From Pseudoalteromonas distincta (GTDB lineage: Bacteria; Pseudomonadota; Gammaproteobacteria; Enterobacterales; Alteromonadaceae), in NCBI RefSeq assembly GCF_000814675.1, contig NZ_JWIG01000005.1, positions 1 through 64,000 on the forward strand: a DNA stretch of 64,000 nucleotides, written 5' to 3'. Positions 26,893 through 36,852 of this stretch are shown here, in pieces. The notes under the pieces were generated by a model, which was given only the letters and a program-made list of their open reading frames with translations, was not told where the DNA came from and did not search any database. Within the stretch, counting starts at the first letter, position 1. The number at the start of each line of letters is the position of its first letter. Position numbers and translations under genes: made by a program.

Positions 26893-28239
26893 TTAACCTT
26901 CTAATTGAAAGTCGTACACGGAGCCTAAATTAAGTAGTTGTGTGAGCTCATCAAGTGCTTGGTAGCTTTCAGTCAATAGGGCTGAGTCTGCAAAGTCACT
27001 TGCGCCTAATTTGTCGCGGTAGTTACGTTTTGCCCAGTCACACAGTTGTGTGTATTTAGTATCAGTTAAAATAACCTCTGGGTTTACTGCAGCAAGTTCT
27101 TGCTCGTTAAGGGCTACACGTAAACGCAAGCAAGCTGGGCCGCCGCCATTTTGCATACTTTGGCGTAAATCAAAAAACTGTACTTGATTTACTGGGTTAT
27201 CAGCCATAATCATTTCTTCAATGTAGGCGTTAACCGCGACGTTGCGTTTACATTCTTGTGGTGCAACTAACAGCATTGAACCATCTTCAAGGCTCACTAA
27301 CTGGCTATTAAATAAGTAGCTACTTACAGCGTCGGTAATGCTTACTTTATCGGTAGGTACTTCAATAATGTAAAATTCTTTATTGCCCACATATGCTTCG
27401 CGAATATCTTGAAGTGCCAAAGCTTGGTTTAAAAATGCTTGCTGGTGGCACAGTAATACGTTGGCGTTACCTACTGCAATTACATCGTTATGAAAAACGC
27501 CTTGGTCTATTACGTCTGGATTTTGCTGTAGTAAAATTTGGCTTGAATCTTTTAAGTTATGTAAACGGCAAATTGCTTCTGAGGCTTCTAGTGTTTGCCT
27601 TGCAGGAAATTTTGCTGGTTTTGGTAATTGGCTGTTAAACGCGCTGGCACCAAATACAAACATTTCAAGGCCTTGCTCGCCGTGGCTGTCACAAAAACGA
27701 GTATGGTTTGCTGCACCTTCGTCGCCAAAAAAGCCTTGGTCTGGCAAATGGGTATGGTGCGCAAAGTATTTGTCGTTGTTAAACATCGCTTTTAATAAGC
27801 GTGTAGTGGTTGCAGGCTCTAATGAACGATGAAACTTATTATTTAAATTAGCTGAAGTAAAATGTACTTTGCCGTCGGTTGTATCAGGAGATGGCGATAC
27901 CGTAGCGGCATTGGCTGTCCACATTGCTGACGCTGAATAACACGCGCGTAATAAAATAGGATCAGCTTTAAATGCTTTATGAATTACTTGTGCATCGTTA
28001 CCGGTAAAGCCTAAGCGGCGCAGTACGTTTAAGTCGGGGCGCGCATGAGGGGCAAATACACCTTGAGTTAGGCCTTTGTCGTGCATGGCTTTCATTTTTT
28101 CAAGGCCTTGAAGCACTGCTTCTTGAGGATTTGAAAAGCTTGCTGCGTTATTTAACGAGGCAACATTACCATACGATAAACCAGCGTAGTTGTGAGTAGG
28201 GCCAACTAAGCCATCAAAATTAACTTCCAAAGCGTGCAT
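26893..28239 (-). CDS. astB: N-succinylarginine dihydrolase
   Basis: The 448-residue protein matches AstB along its length, from the N-terminal [21 protein letters not shown] to the late [11 protein letters not shown] with the catalytic Cys. HNDVIAVGN near the middle holds the catalytic His. AstB converts N2-succinylarginine to succinylornithine, CO2 and two ammonia in the AST arginine pathway. The other ast genes are not in this window, so they must be elsewhere if the pathway is complete. Confidence 0.92.
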   Translation of the reverse strand: MHALEVNFDGLVGPTHNYAGLSYGNVASLNNAASFSNPQEAVLQGLEKMKAMHDKGLTQGVFAPHARPDLNVLRRLGFTGNDAQVIHKAFKADPILLRACYSASAMWTANAATVSPSPDTTDGKVHFTSANLNNKFHRSLEPATTTRLLKAMFNNDKYFAHHTHLPDQGFFGDEGAANHTRFCDSHGEQGLEMFVFGASAFNSQLPKPAKFPARQTLEASEAICRLHNLKDSSQILLQQNPDVIDQGVFHNDVIAVGNANVLLCHQQAFLNQALALQDIREAYVGNKEFYIIEVPTDKVSITDAVSSYLFNSQLVSLEDGSMLLVAPQECKRNVAVNAYIEEMIMADNPVNQVQFFDLRQSMQNGGGPACLRLRVALNEQELAAVNPEVILTDTKYTQLCDWAKRNYRDKLGASDFADSALLTESYQALDELTQLLNLGSVYDFQLEG

Positions 28240-28500
28240 ACACGTTCCAACTAAAAATTTTCAATAGGATGCAACAATACAACGCATTAGGGCTGCTTGC
28301 AAAGTTATAAACGCAGTGTTTTTACTAATTTTTTCGATGTTTTTAAATGTGGAGTTTATTACAAGGGGGTTGTTTTTATATTGAACGATTAATTTGAAGT
28401 TTAATTAAAATGTACACATAAATTTCATAGTGTGCAAAAGCTTAGCCTAAAGTAGGTTTTTACATTTAAGCTTTATGCCAAGCCTTTACACAATACGATG

Positions 28501-28620
28501 TTACTTAACATAGACGCGCTCTTTGTCAGCGGTGGTATGGGTATTTGTTGGATCATTAACTTGCCAAACGCTAATGTCTAAACGCCATAAAAGGTAAAGG
28601 GTGTGGTATAAGTTGAACAT
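28501..28620 (-). CDS. 39-residue small ORF
   Basis: An ATG at 28620 preceded by AAGGAAAA at good spacing opens 39 codons ending in TAA at 28501. The predicted peptide starts MFNLYHTLYLLWRLDISVWQ and ends in a charged tail (ADKERVYVK). It has an aromatic amphipathic or membrane-seeking first half. No family is recognised. The strong ribosome site in an otherwise gene-free 640-bp gap supports it; conservation was not tested. Confidence 0.5.
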   Translation of the reverse strand: MFNLYHTLYLLWRLDISVWQVNDPTNTHTTADKERVYVK

Positions 28621-28803
28621 GGTTTTTCCTTGGTATTTTCACTGAACACATCAGTTTATAGGAAGAAGTATGCCAACATTAACTTGAATATTTTATGAAT
28701 AGAAATCAGATGTTTAGTATTTAAGTGTAAATATGTACTAAAGAATTAGCACCAAAGAGGTGAAGTATTTTTAAAATATGCACCAGTGTGGTGTGTTTTT
28801 AAC

Positions 28804-28850
28804 AAAAAGCCCTGCAACTATTGGGTCACTTAAATGTGCAAGGCTTTTTA
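28804..28850 (-). terminator. terminator of the MRJP-like gene
   Basis: AAAAAGCC-C-TGCA and TGCA-A-GGCTTTTT are long inverted arms about 20 nt apart, 27 bp past the reverse-strand stop. The A tract gives a T tract on the reverse transcript. Confidence 0.65.
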
Positions 28851-28876
28851 AAAAATGTAGTCACTTAAAAAGTAAA

Positions 28877-29983
28877 TTAGCGGCCTACTTTTCCTTTTAC
28901 TAAAGGCTCGAACGACATTACTTTAAACTTACCGTGGCTTTGATTTTTGCCATTATTAAGTACAGGCGAATTATGTAAATCGTCAACGGTAAAGTATATT
29001 TTATGATCGGCTCCGTAACTAAAACCATCAGGCCAGCTTAAGCGTTCGTCTTTAAATAATACTTCGTAGTCGCCAGTGGGTTTAACTACGCCAATTGCGC
29101 CATTGGTTATGTCGGTTACATATACGTTACCGCCGCCATCAACAATAATACCATCTGAAATTGGCTTAGTGCCGTAACGCGTAACTTTGTCTTCAAGCGC
29201 TTTAGCCGAAAGGCTCTTGTTATTTATATCGCTGGTGGCAATGCGGTAAACCGACGTGCCCGACATAGAGCCAAAGTAAAGCCAGTCTTCGTTAGGGTCA
29301 AGCGTAATTGGGTTAACACCTAAGCGGGCAGGTTGTCCGCCAAGGCTCATTGTGCGCCCATCAATAACCATATCGATATTTTCGGCAGTGGTGTAATGGC
29401 TATTTTGTAACACTCTGCGTGCGACACCTGTTTTAAGGTTAACCGTAATAATAGCGGCTTGGCTGCCTTGTGCTGTGTCGGCAATGTATACAACGCCATG
29501 CTTATTATCGATGACTAAATCGTTTAAAAACGAGGTGTCGGTAATGGTCGGTTTAGCCAGATAAATAATTTTGTGCAGTTGCTCTTTGTTTGTATCCCAA
29601 CCTACTAAGCGCCCAGCGTGATCGGGTCCTGAAGTGTCGAGCATCCATAAAACGCCATCGCTTGATACGTTTATACCAAGCACATCGTAAAAACCTTTAC
29701 CGTTATTGTACGCGTATGCCCATTCTTCATTAGGGTAGGGCTTAGTTGTACCATCGCTTAAAAGCTCCATAATTTTTTGCTTTTGGCCAAAAAAACCGTG
29801 CACAGATAAAAACTTTCTGCCCGATGGGGTAATAGCAATGTTACCCGGTGGGTGCTGCGCATCAAAAGTGGCTACTGTTTTTAAATCAGCATTTTGGTTA
29901 GCAGTATTAGCAGATACGGCGTTGCTACCTAAAAGTGCCGTGCTACACGCCGCAGCTAATAGTAATTTTTTAATATGAGTCAT
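28877..29983 (-). CDS. secreted major royal jelly protein/gluconolactonase-like beta-propeller
   Basis: The 368-residue exported protein has a signal peptide (about 1-25). It carries the bacterial MRJP pattern, for example SSDGVLWMLDTSGPDHAGRLVGWD and FLNDLVIDNKHGVVYIADT, and a six-bladed propeller is expected. Related proteins are described as gluconolactonase-like or dopachrome-related, but no enzymatic role can be assigned. It is followed on the same strand by no other gene. Upstream lies the ohrR gene. Confidence 0.78.
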   Translation of the reverse strand: MTHIKKLLLAAACSTALLGSNAVSANTANQNADLKTVATFDAQHPPGNIAITPSGRKFLSVHGFFGQKQKIMELLSDGTTKPYPNEEWAYAYNNGKGFYDVLGINVSSDGVLWMLDTSGPDHAGRLVGWDTNKEQLHKIIYLAKPTITDTSFLNDLVIDNKHGVVYIADTAQGSQAAIITVNLKTGVARRVLQNSHYTTAENIDMVIDGRTMSLGGQPARLGVNPITLDPNEDWLYFGSMSGTSVYRIATSDINNKSLSAKALEDKVTRYGTKPISDGIIVDGGGNVYVTDITNGAIGVVKPTGDYEVLFKDERLSWPDGFSYGADHKIYFTVDDLHNSPVLNNGKNQSHGKFKVMSFEPLVKGKVGR

Positions 29984-30028
29984 TTTTAAAACCTTTTAAA
30001 ACACGTTTATTGTTTAAAAATTAAGAGC

Positions 30029-30463
30029 CTAATCGGCTAAGTCGTTTACTACTAAATCGAGCAGCTGCATCAACTGTTTCGCTTGTGTTGCATCTACACT
30101 ATCAAATTTACATAAAATATTTTTAGGAATATCGGCTGCTTTTAACTTAAGTGATTGGCCATGCTGGGTTAGCTGCACTAGGCGTTTGCGTTTGTCGTGC
30201 TCATCTTTAATAACAGCCAGTAATGATTTGTCGCTCATTTTTTTGAGTATTTGAGTCATTGCACCGCCATCTATCGCGGTTTTATCTATTAGCTCTGCAA
30301 TTGTTATTTCGTCTTGCTCCCACAGCGCCATCATTACTACGTATTGCGGGTAAGTTAAATTTAGCTCGTTTAAAGGCTCGCGATACGCACGCGCAATGCT
30401 GTTAGATGCCATATATAACCGGTGGCATAACTGATTTTTTAACTTTAATTGCTCAAACGGCAT
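30029..30463 (-). CDS. ohrR: OhrR-like MarR family organic peroxide sensor
   Basis: The protein has 144 residues from the ATG at 30463. The redox Cys of OhrR lies at residue 13 (LKNQLCHRLYMAS), followed by the LTYPQYVVMMALWE helix and a winged helix. The upstream in-frame ATG at 30520 is disfavoured, since 30463 has AAGGA seven bases upstream and the extension is unlike the family. It is divergent from ohr, the classic pair: oxidation of the Cys releases DNA and turns on ohr. Confidence 0.85.
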   Translation of the reverse strand: MPFEQLKLKNQLCHRLYMASNSIARAYREPLNELNLTYPQYVVMMALWEQDEITIAELIDKTAIDGGAMTQILKKMSDKSLLAVIKDEHDKRKRLVQLTQHGQSLKLKAADIPKNILCKFDSVDATQAKQLMQLLDLVVNDLAD

Positions 30464-30586
30464 AACGTTATCCTTTATTTCGATACATGGTATTTTAATT
30501 TGCATGCAAAGTATTTGCAATCTCTAATTACTTGTTCTATTATTTTGCACACAAACTAAATAAATTACTAAACTTTGGAGTTCATT
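30464..30586. promoter_or_regulatory. ohrR-ohr divergent control region
   Basis: This 123-bp AT-rich region holds the perfect 12-bp palindrome TTTGCATGCAAA (30499-30510) and a further TTTGCA repeat downstream of it. One of these may be the OhrR site. The sites differ from the usual AT-only OhrR operators, so this is tentative. Confidence 0.4.
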
Positions 30587-31015
30587 ATGAATGTATTACA
30601 AAACGTAGCTTACACTGCAAAAGCAACTGCAACTGGCGGCCGCGAAGGCGTAGCTAAATCTGATGATGGTCGTTTAGATGTAAAACTATCAACACCTAAA
30701 GGCTTAGGCGGAGACGACGGTCAAGGCACTAACCCAGAGCAATTGTTTGCCGCAGGTTATGCTGCGTGCTTTATTGGCGCACTTAAATTTGTAGCAGGTA
30801 GCGAAAAAATAGATTTACCAAGCGACACACATATTAACTCACAAGTGTCTATTGGTGCTATTGAAGGCGGTTTTGGTATTGCAGTAAAACTTGCTGTGTC
30901 ACTAGGTGATATGGATAAAGCTGCAGCGCAGGAGCTTGTAGATAAAGCGCACCAAGTATGTCCATATTCAAACGCAACACGTGGCAATATTGAAGTAGAG
31001 CTTTCAGTTATTTAA
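30587..31015 (+). CDS. ohr: organic hydroperoxide resistance protein
   Basis: The protein has 142 residues from the ATG at 30587, preceded by TGGAG. The Ohr/OsmC family is clear: C61 (GYAACF) and C125 (VCPYSNATRGN) are the peroxidatic and resolving cysteines, and LSTPKGLGGDDGQGTNPEQLFAAGYAAC is the family signature region. It reduces organic hydroperoxides with lipoylated partners. It is regulated by the divergent ohrR and closed by a terminator at 31045. Confidence 0.93.
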   Translation: MNVLQNVAYTAKATATGGREGVAKSDDGRLDVKLSTPKGLGGDDGQGTNPEQLFAAGYAACFIGALKFVAGSEKIDLPSDTHINSQVSIGAIEGGFGIAVKLAVSLGDMDKAAAQELVDKAHQVCPYSNATRGNIEVELSVI

Positions 31016-31044
31016 TTAATTGCTAAGTTAACAAATACTGTAAT

Positions 31045-31075
31045 AGCCCAGTGGTTTTGCCTCTGGGCTTTTTTG
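31045..31075 (+). terminator. ohr terminator
   Basis: AGCCCAG and CTGGGCT pair around an 11-nt loop, followed by six T residues. Confidence 0.85.
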
Positions 31076-31123
31076 TGCGTGGAGTTTAATAAAAATGAGT
31101 CGTTAAATAAATATACAAAAAAT

Positions 31124-31148
31124 CATATATTCACTATTCCATATATTC
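31124..31148 (+). promoter_or_regulatory. candidate ArsR operator
   Basis: Two direct copies of CATATATTC (31124-31132 and 31140-31148) are 16 bp apart, upstream of the arsR-like gene. ArsR-family sites are AT-rich repeats near the promoter, so autoregulation here is plausible. Confidence 0.45.
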
Positions 31149-31191
31149 TGTTTTTGTTTTATTGTATGTGCAATAAAACTGCGAGGACAAT

Positions 31192-31548
31192 ATGGAACAA
31201 TTCAACCCACTTCAATTTTATAAATGCCTAGCGGACGATACGCGTTTAAAAGCAATGCTGCTCATTAGCCATCAAGAAGAGCTATGTGTATGCGAACTGG
31301 TTGCTGCACTTGAGCTAAGCCAACCTAAAGTGTCTCGACATTTAGCGCAGTTAAGACAATGCGGATTGTTGAGCGACCGTAAACAAAATCAATGGGTTTA
31401 TTACAGTATTAATAAAGCCCTACCAAAGTGGGCTAAAAATGTATTAACGCAAACGCTTACTGCTAACCCTTCATTTTATGAAAACGATTTAACGCGCTTA
31501 AATGTTATGGGTAATCGCCCTGAACGTATTACTAGCTGCTGTAACTAA
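31192..31548 (+). CDS. arsR: ArsR family metalloregulator
   Basis: The 118-residue winged-helix regulator has the As(III) motif ELCVCEL (about 31-37) in the alpha-3 region and a recognition helix LSQPKVSRHLAQLR. A CC pair lies near the C terminus. It is the first gene of an operon with an arsenate-type GAPDH (20-bp gap) and ArsJ. It should repress these genes until arsenite binds. Confidence 0.9.
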   Translation: MEQFNPLQFYKCLADDTRLKAMLLISHQEELCVCELVAALELSQPKVSRHLAQLRQCGLLSDRKQNQWVYYSINKALPKWAKNVLTQTLTANPSFYENDLTRLNVMGNRPERITSCCN

Positions 31549-31568
31549 CTTATTAAAGGTATTTAATT

Positions 31569-32579
31569 ATGACTATTAAAGTAGGTATTAACGGTTTTGG
31601 CCGTATGGGACGTTTAACTCTGCGTGCAGCAGTTGATTGGCCAGAAATAGAGTTTATTAAAGTAAATGATGTAGCGGGCGATGCTAAAACCCACGCACAT
31701 TTAATTGAGTTTGACTCAGTACACGGGCGCTTAGCACAACAGGTTTCTAGTGATGATAATAGCTTTAGTGTGGGTAAGCATACGATTGCAGTTACCAACA
31801 ACAAAACCATAAACGAAACTGATTGGTCAGATTGCGATGTAGTAATAGAAGCCAGCGGTAAAATGAAAACCACTGAGCTGTTAAATCAATATTTAGCACA
31901 AGGTGTTAAGCGTGTTGTGGTAACCGCACCTGTAAAAGAAGACGGTATTTTAAATGTAGTAATGGGTGTAAACGATGATCTTTATAACCCAAGTGAGCAT
32001 AAAATTGTTACAGCCGCCTCTTGTACTACTAACTGTTTAGCGCCAATAGTAAAAGTACTGCAAGAAAAAGTGGGCATTAAACACGGCTCAATGACTACTA
32101 TTCACGACATTACTAATACCCAAACAATTATTGATGCCCCTCATAAAGATTTACGCCGTGCGCGTTCGTGCGGTACAAGTTTAATTCCTACTACAACCGG
32201 TAGTGCAACTGCTATTACGCATATTTTTCCTGAGCTTAAAGGTAAATTAAACGGCCACGCCGTGCGCGTACCTCTTACTAACGCATCAATTACCGATTGT
32301 GTTTTTGAGCTCGAGCGAGGTGTTACACAAGACGAAGTAAACACGTGGTTTAAAGACGCTGCAAATAACGAGTTACAAGGTATTTTAGGCTACGAAGAAA
32401 GACCGCTTGTATCTATAGATTACAAAACAGATCCGCGCAGCTGCATTATTGATGCGCTTTCAACCATGGTAATTAACAACACTCAACTTAAACTATACGC
32501 TTGGTACGATAACGAGTGGGGTTATGCAAACCGTACTGCTGAGCTAATGCTTAAAGTTGCACAAAGTGATTTGGTTTAA
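31569..32579 (+). CDS. gapdh: ArsJ-associated glyceraldehyde-3-phosphate dehydrogenase
   Basis: The 336-residue GAPDH has the NAD motif INGFGRMGR near the N terminus, the active-site ASCTTNC with C152, and H179. Lying between arsR and arsJ, it is the enzyme known to form 1-arseno-3-phosphoglycerate from glyceraldehyde-3-phosphate and arsenate. ArsJ then exports that compound. It is probably not the housekeeping glycolytic copy. Confidence 0.92.
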   Translation: MTIKVGINGFGRMGRLTLRAAVDWPEIEFIKVNDVAGDAKTHAHLIEFDSVHGRLAQQVSSDDNSFSVGKHTIAVTNNKTINETDWSDCDVVIEASGKMKTTELLNQYLAQGVKRVVVTAPVKEDGILNVVMGVNDDLYNPSEHKIVTAASCTTNCLAPIVKVLQEKVGIKHGSMTTIHDITNTQTIIDAPHKDLRRARSCGTSLIPTTTGSATAITHIFPELKGKLNGHAVRVPLTNASITDCVFELERGVTQDEVNTWFKDAANNELQGILGYEERPLVSIDYKTDPRSCIIDALSTMVINNTQLKLYAWYDNEWGYANRTAELMLKVAQSDLV

Positions 32580-32603
32580 TCTCGTTTAAAAAGGTTTAAC
32601 GCT

Positions 32604-33821
32604 ATGTTTGCGCAGTTAGCTAACTTACCGAGCTCTATAAAACAATATTTAATAATTACTGGTAACTATTGGGCATTTACTTTAACTGATGGTGCGCTAC
32701 GCATGTTGGTGGTGCTGTATTTTCATCAGTTGGGTTATGGCGCATTTGCGATAGCCATGTTGTTTTTGTTTTATGAAATATTTGGGGTGATCACCAATTT
32801 AGTAGGTGGTTGGCTTGGCGCGCATTTAGGGTTAAACAAAACCATGAATGTAGGGCTTGGGCTACAACTTGTCGCTTTAGCCATGCTTTGCGTGCCAGGG
32901 GATTGGCTAACCGTTGCCTATGTTATGGCAGCGCAAGCACTGAGTGGCATAGCAAAAGACTTAAATAAAATGAGTGCAAAGAGCGCCATTAAGTATTTAG
33001 TACCACAAGACGATGCAGGGCAAAGCCAATTATATAAATGGATTGCCATACTTACGGGCTCTAAAAATGCTTTAAAAGGGGTGGGCTTTTTTTTAGGCGG
33101 CTTATTACTAACTGTATTTGGTTTTATGGGAGCATTAATAAGTCTAATTATTTTACTTAGTGTTGCGTGGGTTATTAGTTTAATTTTTTTAAAAGGCGAT
33201 ATTGGTAAAGCTAAAAACAAACCTAAGTTTAAAGAATTATTTTCTAAATCGCGGGCAATTAACTTACTTAGTGCAGCGCGTTTATGCTTGTTTGCGGCGC
33301 GCGATGTATGGTTTGTAGTTGCACTACCTGTTTACTTAGCCGCTCAGTTTAACTGGGATCATTGGTGGGTCAGCGGTTTTATGGCTTCGTGGGTAATTGC
33401 TTATGGGCTGGTGCAATCGCAAGCACCGCGAATAACTGGGCAAGGTGATTCAACTTCACATTCGGTCAAAAAAGCATACTGGTGGGTTGCTTTATTGAGT
33501 GGCGTAACTGGCATTTTAGCGTTGTTGATGCAATTGGATATAGCGGTACATTTTACGCTTGTTATAGGCTTACTTATTTTTGGTGGAGTATTTGCTGTAA
33601 ATTCATCGCTGCACAGTTACTTAATAGTAAGTTTTGCTAAAAACGATGGAGTGTCACTCGACGTTGGCTTTTATTATATGGCCAATGCGATAGGGCGTTT
33701 GCTTGGTACGATGCTTTCTGGTTGGGTTTTTCAAGTATATGGGCTTAGTGCGTGTTTATGGGTAAGTGTGTGTTTATTAGTTTTAGCCGCAATTACAACA
33801 GCACGGTTAGCTAAACTTTAA
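32604..33821 (+). CDS. arsJ: ArsJ organoarsenical efflux MFS transporter
   Basis: The 405-residue transporter has about 12 helices. The ArsJ hallmarks YWAFTLTDGALRMLVVLYFH near the N terminus and SGIAKDLNKMSAKSAIK in the middle are clear. It exports 1-arseno-3-phosphoglycerate, which then falls apart to arsenate outside. It lies 24 bp after the GAPDH gene. No arsC or arsB gene is in the window. Confidence 0.93.
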   Translation: MFAQLANLPSSIKQYLIITGNYWAFTLTDGALRMLVVLYFHQLGYGAFAIAMLFLFYEIFGVITNLVGGWLGAHLGLNKTMNVGLGLQLVALAMLCVPGDWLTVAYVMAAQALSGIAKDLNKMSAKSAIKYLVPQDDAGQSQLYKWIAILTGSKNALKGVGFFLGGLLLTVFGFMGALISLIILLSVAWVISLIFLKGDIGKAKNKPKFKELFSKSRAINLLSAARLCLFAARDVWFVVALPVYLAAQFNWDHWWVSGFMASWVIAYGLVQSQAPRITGQGDSTSHSVKKAYWWVALLSGVTGILALLMQLDIAVHFTLVIGLLIFGGVFAVNSSLHSYLIVSFAKNDGVSLDVGFYYMANAIGRLLGTMLSGWVFQVYGLSACLWVSVCLLVLAAITTARLAKL

Positions 33822-33928
33822 AAAACTCAACGTATTGTATTAAATTCAATTTGTTTAACGATATTCATAGCTTCATTGATTAGATCTACTAAACTGTATC
33901 AGTAGTTTTAATTTAAAGGGTGTGATGA

Positions 33929-36049
33929 ATGCGAGAAATATCGCTAGCAAAAAAATTACTGTGGCTTACTGTCGGAAGTATATTTATTACCGTATTGGTG
34001 CTTTCGGGCATTTTATGGTGGCAGTTATCTGCAAGTAATGAAGAGCTTGCAAGCAAGTCTGAAAATTATATTGTTGCTGAAGTAGAAGAGAAGTTAAATG
34101 CGAATGCCGCAATATATGGTGAAAAAATAGCGGGCTTTATTAACGAAGCTTATCGAGTACCATACTCTTTAGCCGCTTTATTAGGTGATACCGCAAAAAG
34201 CGAAACCCTTAGCCGCGATACGGTAGTAAGTATAAATCGCTCTATTTTAGAACAAAACACATTACTCTCATCTATCTACTCTCAGTTTGAACCAAACGCG
34301 TTTGACGGGCAAGATTCGAGCTTTAACAAGGGCTATAAACACTCTGTTGATGGTGATGGTACGTTAGAAGTTTATATAACACGTGATCCAAGTGGGGCTA
34401 TTGAGCAGCAAAAAGTAGCTAATGCTGCCGATAAATATATAACCTCTTTAAACGAATTTGGTATTCGCGAAGCGCATTGGTACTTATGTGCAAAAGACAC
34501 GCTTAAGCCTTGTATTATGGAACCGTACTTATACGAAATCCCATCGGGCGACTCAGTAATGCTAACTTCGTTAACTGTGCCTATTTTAAAGTCAGATCAG
34601 TTTATTGGTTTAGCTGGCGTTGATTTAACTCTACCTACCTTCCAAGTAATGACTGAACAGCTTTCTAAGCAGCTTTACAATGGCCAAGCTAAAGTAACTA
34701 TATTAAGTGATTTAGGTTTAGTAGTAGGTAGCAGTCATTATAAATCTAAATTAGGACGCCCAATTAAAGAGGCTGTGAGTGCTAATATATTTAATGATAT
34801 TGAAAAGTCTAAAGGGCAAAGCGGTATTTTTAAAACAAATAGTGAATACTTAGTAAACTACCCAATTAATATAAAACTAGCTAACACTCAGTGGTCATTA
34901 ATCATAGAAGTACCTACAGATCTAGCACTTGCAGGGCCTGAAGCGCTAGAAAAAAACATGCAAGAGACAGCAACATCACTCAGATTTATTATTTTAATAA
35001 CAGGCTTAGTAATTGCTGTGGTTGCTTTTGTTATTATGAAATTAGTAATAGCAGGTGTAATAGCGCCGCTACAACAAATTCAACAACGGGTTGATAATCT
35101 CGCAAGTTCTGAAGGTGATTTAACACATACATTGCATGTTGATAGTCACGCAGAGCTTATTGCATTAGCTGGTGGGTTTAATCGATTTTTAGCAAAGCTA
35201 CGTGATTTAATTTCTGAGCTTAAAACGGTGTCAGATCAAACCAAGCAGCAAGGCGAAATAGCACAACACATAGCTATTGATACTAAGCATAATGTGCAAT
35301 CTCAATTTCAAGAAATTGAAAGTGTGGTAACGGCTATGAACGAAATGAGCGCAACAGCACTCGAAGTAGCCAGAGCATCAGAGCAATCAGCCCAACAAGC
35401 CGATGAAATAAATAGCTTGGTAGTGAGCAGTGAGTCGAGCTTATCATCTGCGATGACGCAAGTTAAAACGATGTCTGAAGAAATTAAAGAAGCTAACCAA
35501 GCCGTTGAAAAAGTTGCTTCGCGTAGTAAAGACATTACGCAAATATTAGATGTAATTCGTACTATTTCAGAACAAACAAATTTACTTGCACTTAACGCTG
35601 CTATTGAAGCTGCGCGCGCTGGTGAACATGGGCGCGGCTTTGCCGTTGTTGCCGATGAAGTACGTGCACTTGCTTCTAAAACGCGTTCATCAACAGATGA
35701 CATAAGCCAGCTAATTGATAGTTTATTATCTGAAGTAGGTAACGCATCGACCGTTATTGAAAAAGGCGTTGTACGTGCACAAAATGCCGTTGATGAAACA
35801 TCAGTAGCTTTTGATGCTCTGCACAGTGTTGTTGTTAAAGTTGATGAAATAACCAACCAAATTACACATATTGCCACCGCTGCCGAAGAGCAAAGCTTAG
35901 TGACTGAAGAAATAAACCGTAATTTAACGCTTATATCTGATGCCGCATCGCAACTTGCTGACTTATCTACACAAGCAGGGGATAGCAGCGAAGCGCTTAA
36001 TGCACTTGTTGCCCAGCAAGATAATGAGCTAAATAAGCTTAAAACGTAA
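33929..36049 (+). CDS. methyl-accepting chemotaxis protein with dCache-like sensor
   Basis: The 706-residue chemoreceptor has a first helix (about 10-31), a large periplasmic Cache-like domain (about 35-345, with an ...ITRDPSGAI... and [13 protein letters not shown] stretch) and a second helix (about 350-375). A HAMP domain and a signalling domain follow. The hairpin tip [32 protein letters not shown] is intact. No C-terminal CheR-binding pentapeptide is present. The ligand is unknown; dCache receptors often bind amino acids or small acids. Confidence 0.92.
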   Translation: MREISLAKKLLWLTVGSIFITVLVLSGILWWQLSASNEELASKSENYIVAEVEEKLNANAAIYGEKIAGFINEAYRVPYSLAALLGDTAKSETLSRDTVVSINRSILEQNTLLSSIYSQFEPNAFDGQDSSFNKGYKHSVDGDGTLEVYITRDPSGAIEQQKVANAADKYITSLNEFGIREAHWYLCAKDTLKPCIMEPYLYEIPSGDSVMLTSLTVPILKSDQFIGLAGVDLTLPTFQVMTEQLSKQLYNGQAKVTILSDLGLVVGSSHYKSKLGRPIKEAVSANIFNDIEKSKGQSGIFKTNSEYLVNYPINIKLANTQWSLIIEVPTDLALAGPEALEKNMQETATSLRFIILITGLVIAVVAFVIMKLVIAGVIAPLQQIQQRVDNLASSEGDLTHTLHVDSHAELIALAGGFNRFLAKLRDLISELKTVSDQTKQQGEIAQHIAIDTKHNVQSQFQEIESVVTAMNEMSATALEVARASEQSAQQADEINSLVVSSESSLSSAMTQVKTMSEEIKEANQAVEKVASRSKDITQILDVIRTISEQTNLLALNAAIEAARAGEHGRGFAVVADEVRALASKTRSSTDDISQLIDSLLSEVGNASTVIEKGVVRAQNAVDETSVAFDALHSVVVKVDEITNQITHIATAAEEQSLVTEEINRNLTLISDAASQLADLSTQAGDSSEALNALVAQQDNELNKLKT

Positions 36050-36073
36050 CTTATAAATTAAGTTTTAAGCACA

Positions 36074-36105
36074 AAAAAATGGCCAGTTAATACTGGCCAT
36101 TTTTA
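36074..36105. terminator. terminator after the chemoreceptor gene
   Basis: AAAATGGCCAGT and ACTGGCCATTTT pair around a four-base loop, with A and T tracts on both sides. It serves both the chemoreceptor and the facing TetR gene. Confidence 0.88.
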
Positions 36106-36152
36106 TTTAGTAAAATAAGTATAACTTGTTGAGAATGCGCGATAACTGCTAT

Positions 36153-36740
36153 TTATAACTTTTTAATCAACATAAACATTTGGTTGATCATTGGCTCAGC
36201 AAATTGCTCTACATTAGGACGATTAAAATAACCGCGTAAACCTGTAAATTGCACCTGAAAAAAGCGCGCATATTCAACAGCGGTCAACGTATTACTTAAC
36301 TCACCTTTGTTTATTGCTTGTGTAAACAACTGCGTTAAATAAGCTTCAAATTGAGCTGTTAAATCTAAGCTTAACTCGTATAGGTTTGAGTCTTTTTCTG
36401 CAAATTCACTGTTTGCTTTAACCAGCATACAAATAGCGCTTGGGCTGCAATCTTTTGTTTTAATTACCACGTTTTCAACAAATGCACGTAACCCACCAAG
36501 TACTGTATCTGCACTTGATAAAAACCCCTCTATTTGGGTTTTCATTTGTACTGTGTAATCTTTCAGCGATTCGCAATATAGACCTTCTTTAGAGCCAAAC
36601 GCAGAGTAAATACTACCCGGGCGCATATTAACTGCTTCTTGTAAGTCACGCGTTGAGGTTGCATGAAAACCTTTTTGCCAAAATAGCTGGCTTGCAACGC
36701 GAACTACATTATCGCGTTCAAATTTAACCTTATTAGCCAT
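36153..36740 (-). CDS. TetR family repressor
   Basis: The protein has 195 residues from the ATG at 36740. The TetR helix-turn-helix (about 8-50) is seen in ASQLFWQKGFHATSTRDLQEAVNMRPGSIYSAFGSKEGLY, and a C-terminal ligand domain follows. The upstream in-frame ATG at 36764 lies inside one of two palindromic sites, so the shorter form is preferred (GAGAATG precedes it). The regulator is divergent from an AhpD-like gene and probably controls both. Confidence 0.82.
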   Translation of the reverse strand: MANKVKFERDNVVRVASQLFWQKGFHATSTRDLQEAVNMRPGSIYSAFGSKEGLYCESLKDYTVQMKTQIEGFLSSADTVLGGLRAFVENVVIKTKDCSPSAICMLVKANSEFAEKDSNLYELSLDLTAQFEAYLTQLFTQAINKGELSNTLTAVEYARFFQVQFTGLRGYFNRPNVEQFAEPMINQMFMLIKKL

Positions 36741-36756
36741 ATCATTCTCAATCAAT

Positions 36757-36795
36757 TTGAACATTTGCTCAATTTTAACTTGAACAGTCGCTCAA
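36757..36795. promoter_or_regulatory. twin operator sites of the TetR regulator
   Basis: TTGAACATTTGCTCAA (36757-36772) and TTGAACAGTCGCTCAA (36780-36795) are two near-identical 16-bp imperfect palindromes with centres 23 bp apart. They lie in the divergent region between the TetR gene and the AhpD-like gene. Confidence 0.7.
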
Positions 36796-36852
36796 AATCA
36801 AATATTATGTGTCTCGAAGTTACTTAAAACTATTAATTATTAGGAGCTAACC

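Noticed and set aside
35308..35877. 189-codon frame antisense to the chemoreceptor
   Set aside because: It is a serine/threonine/alanine-rich mirror of the conserved helical signalling domain on the other strand, with no domain of its own.
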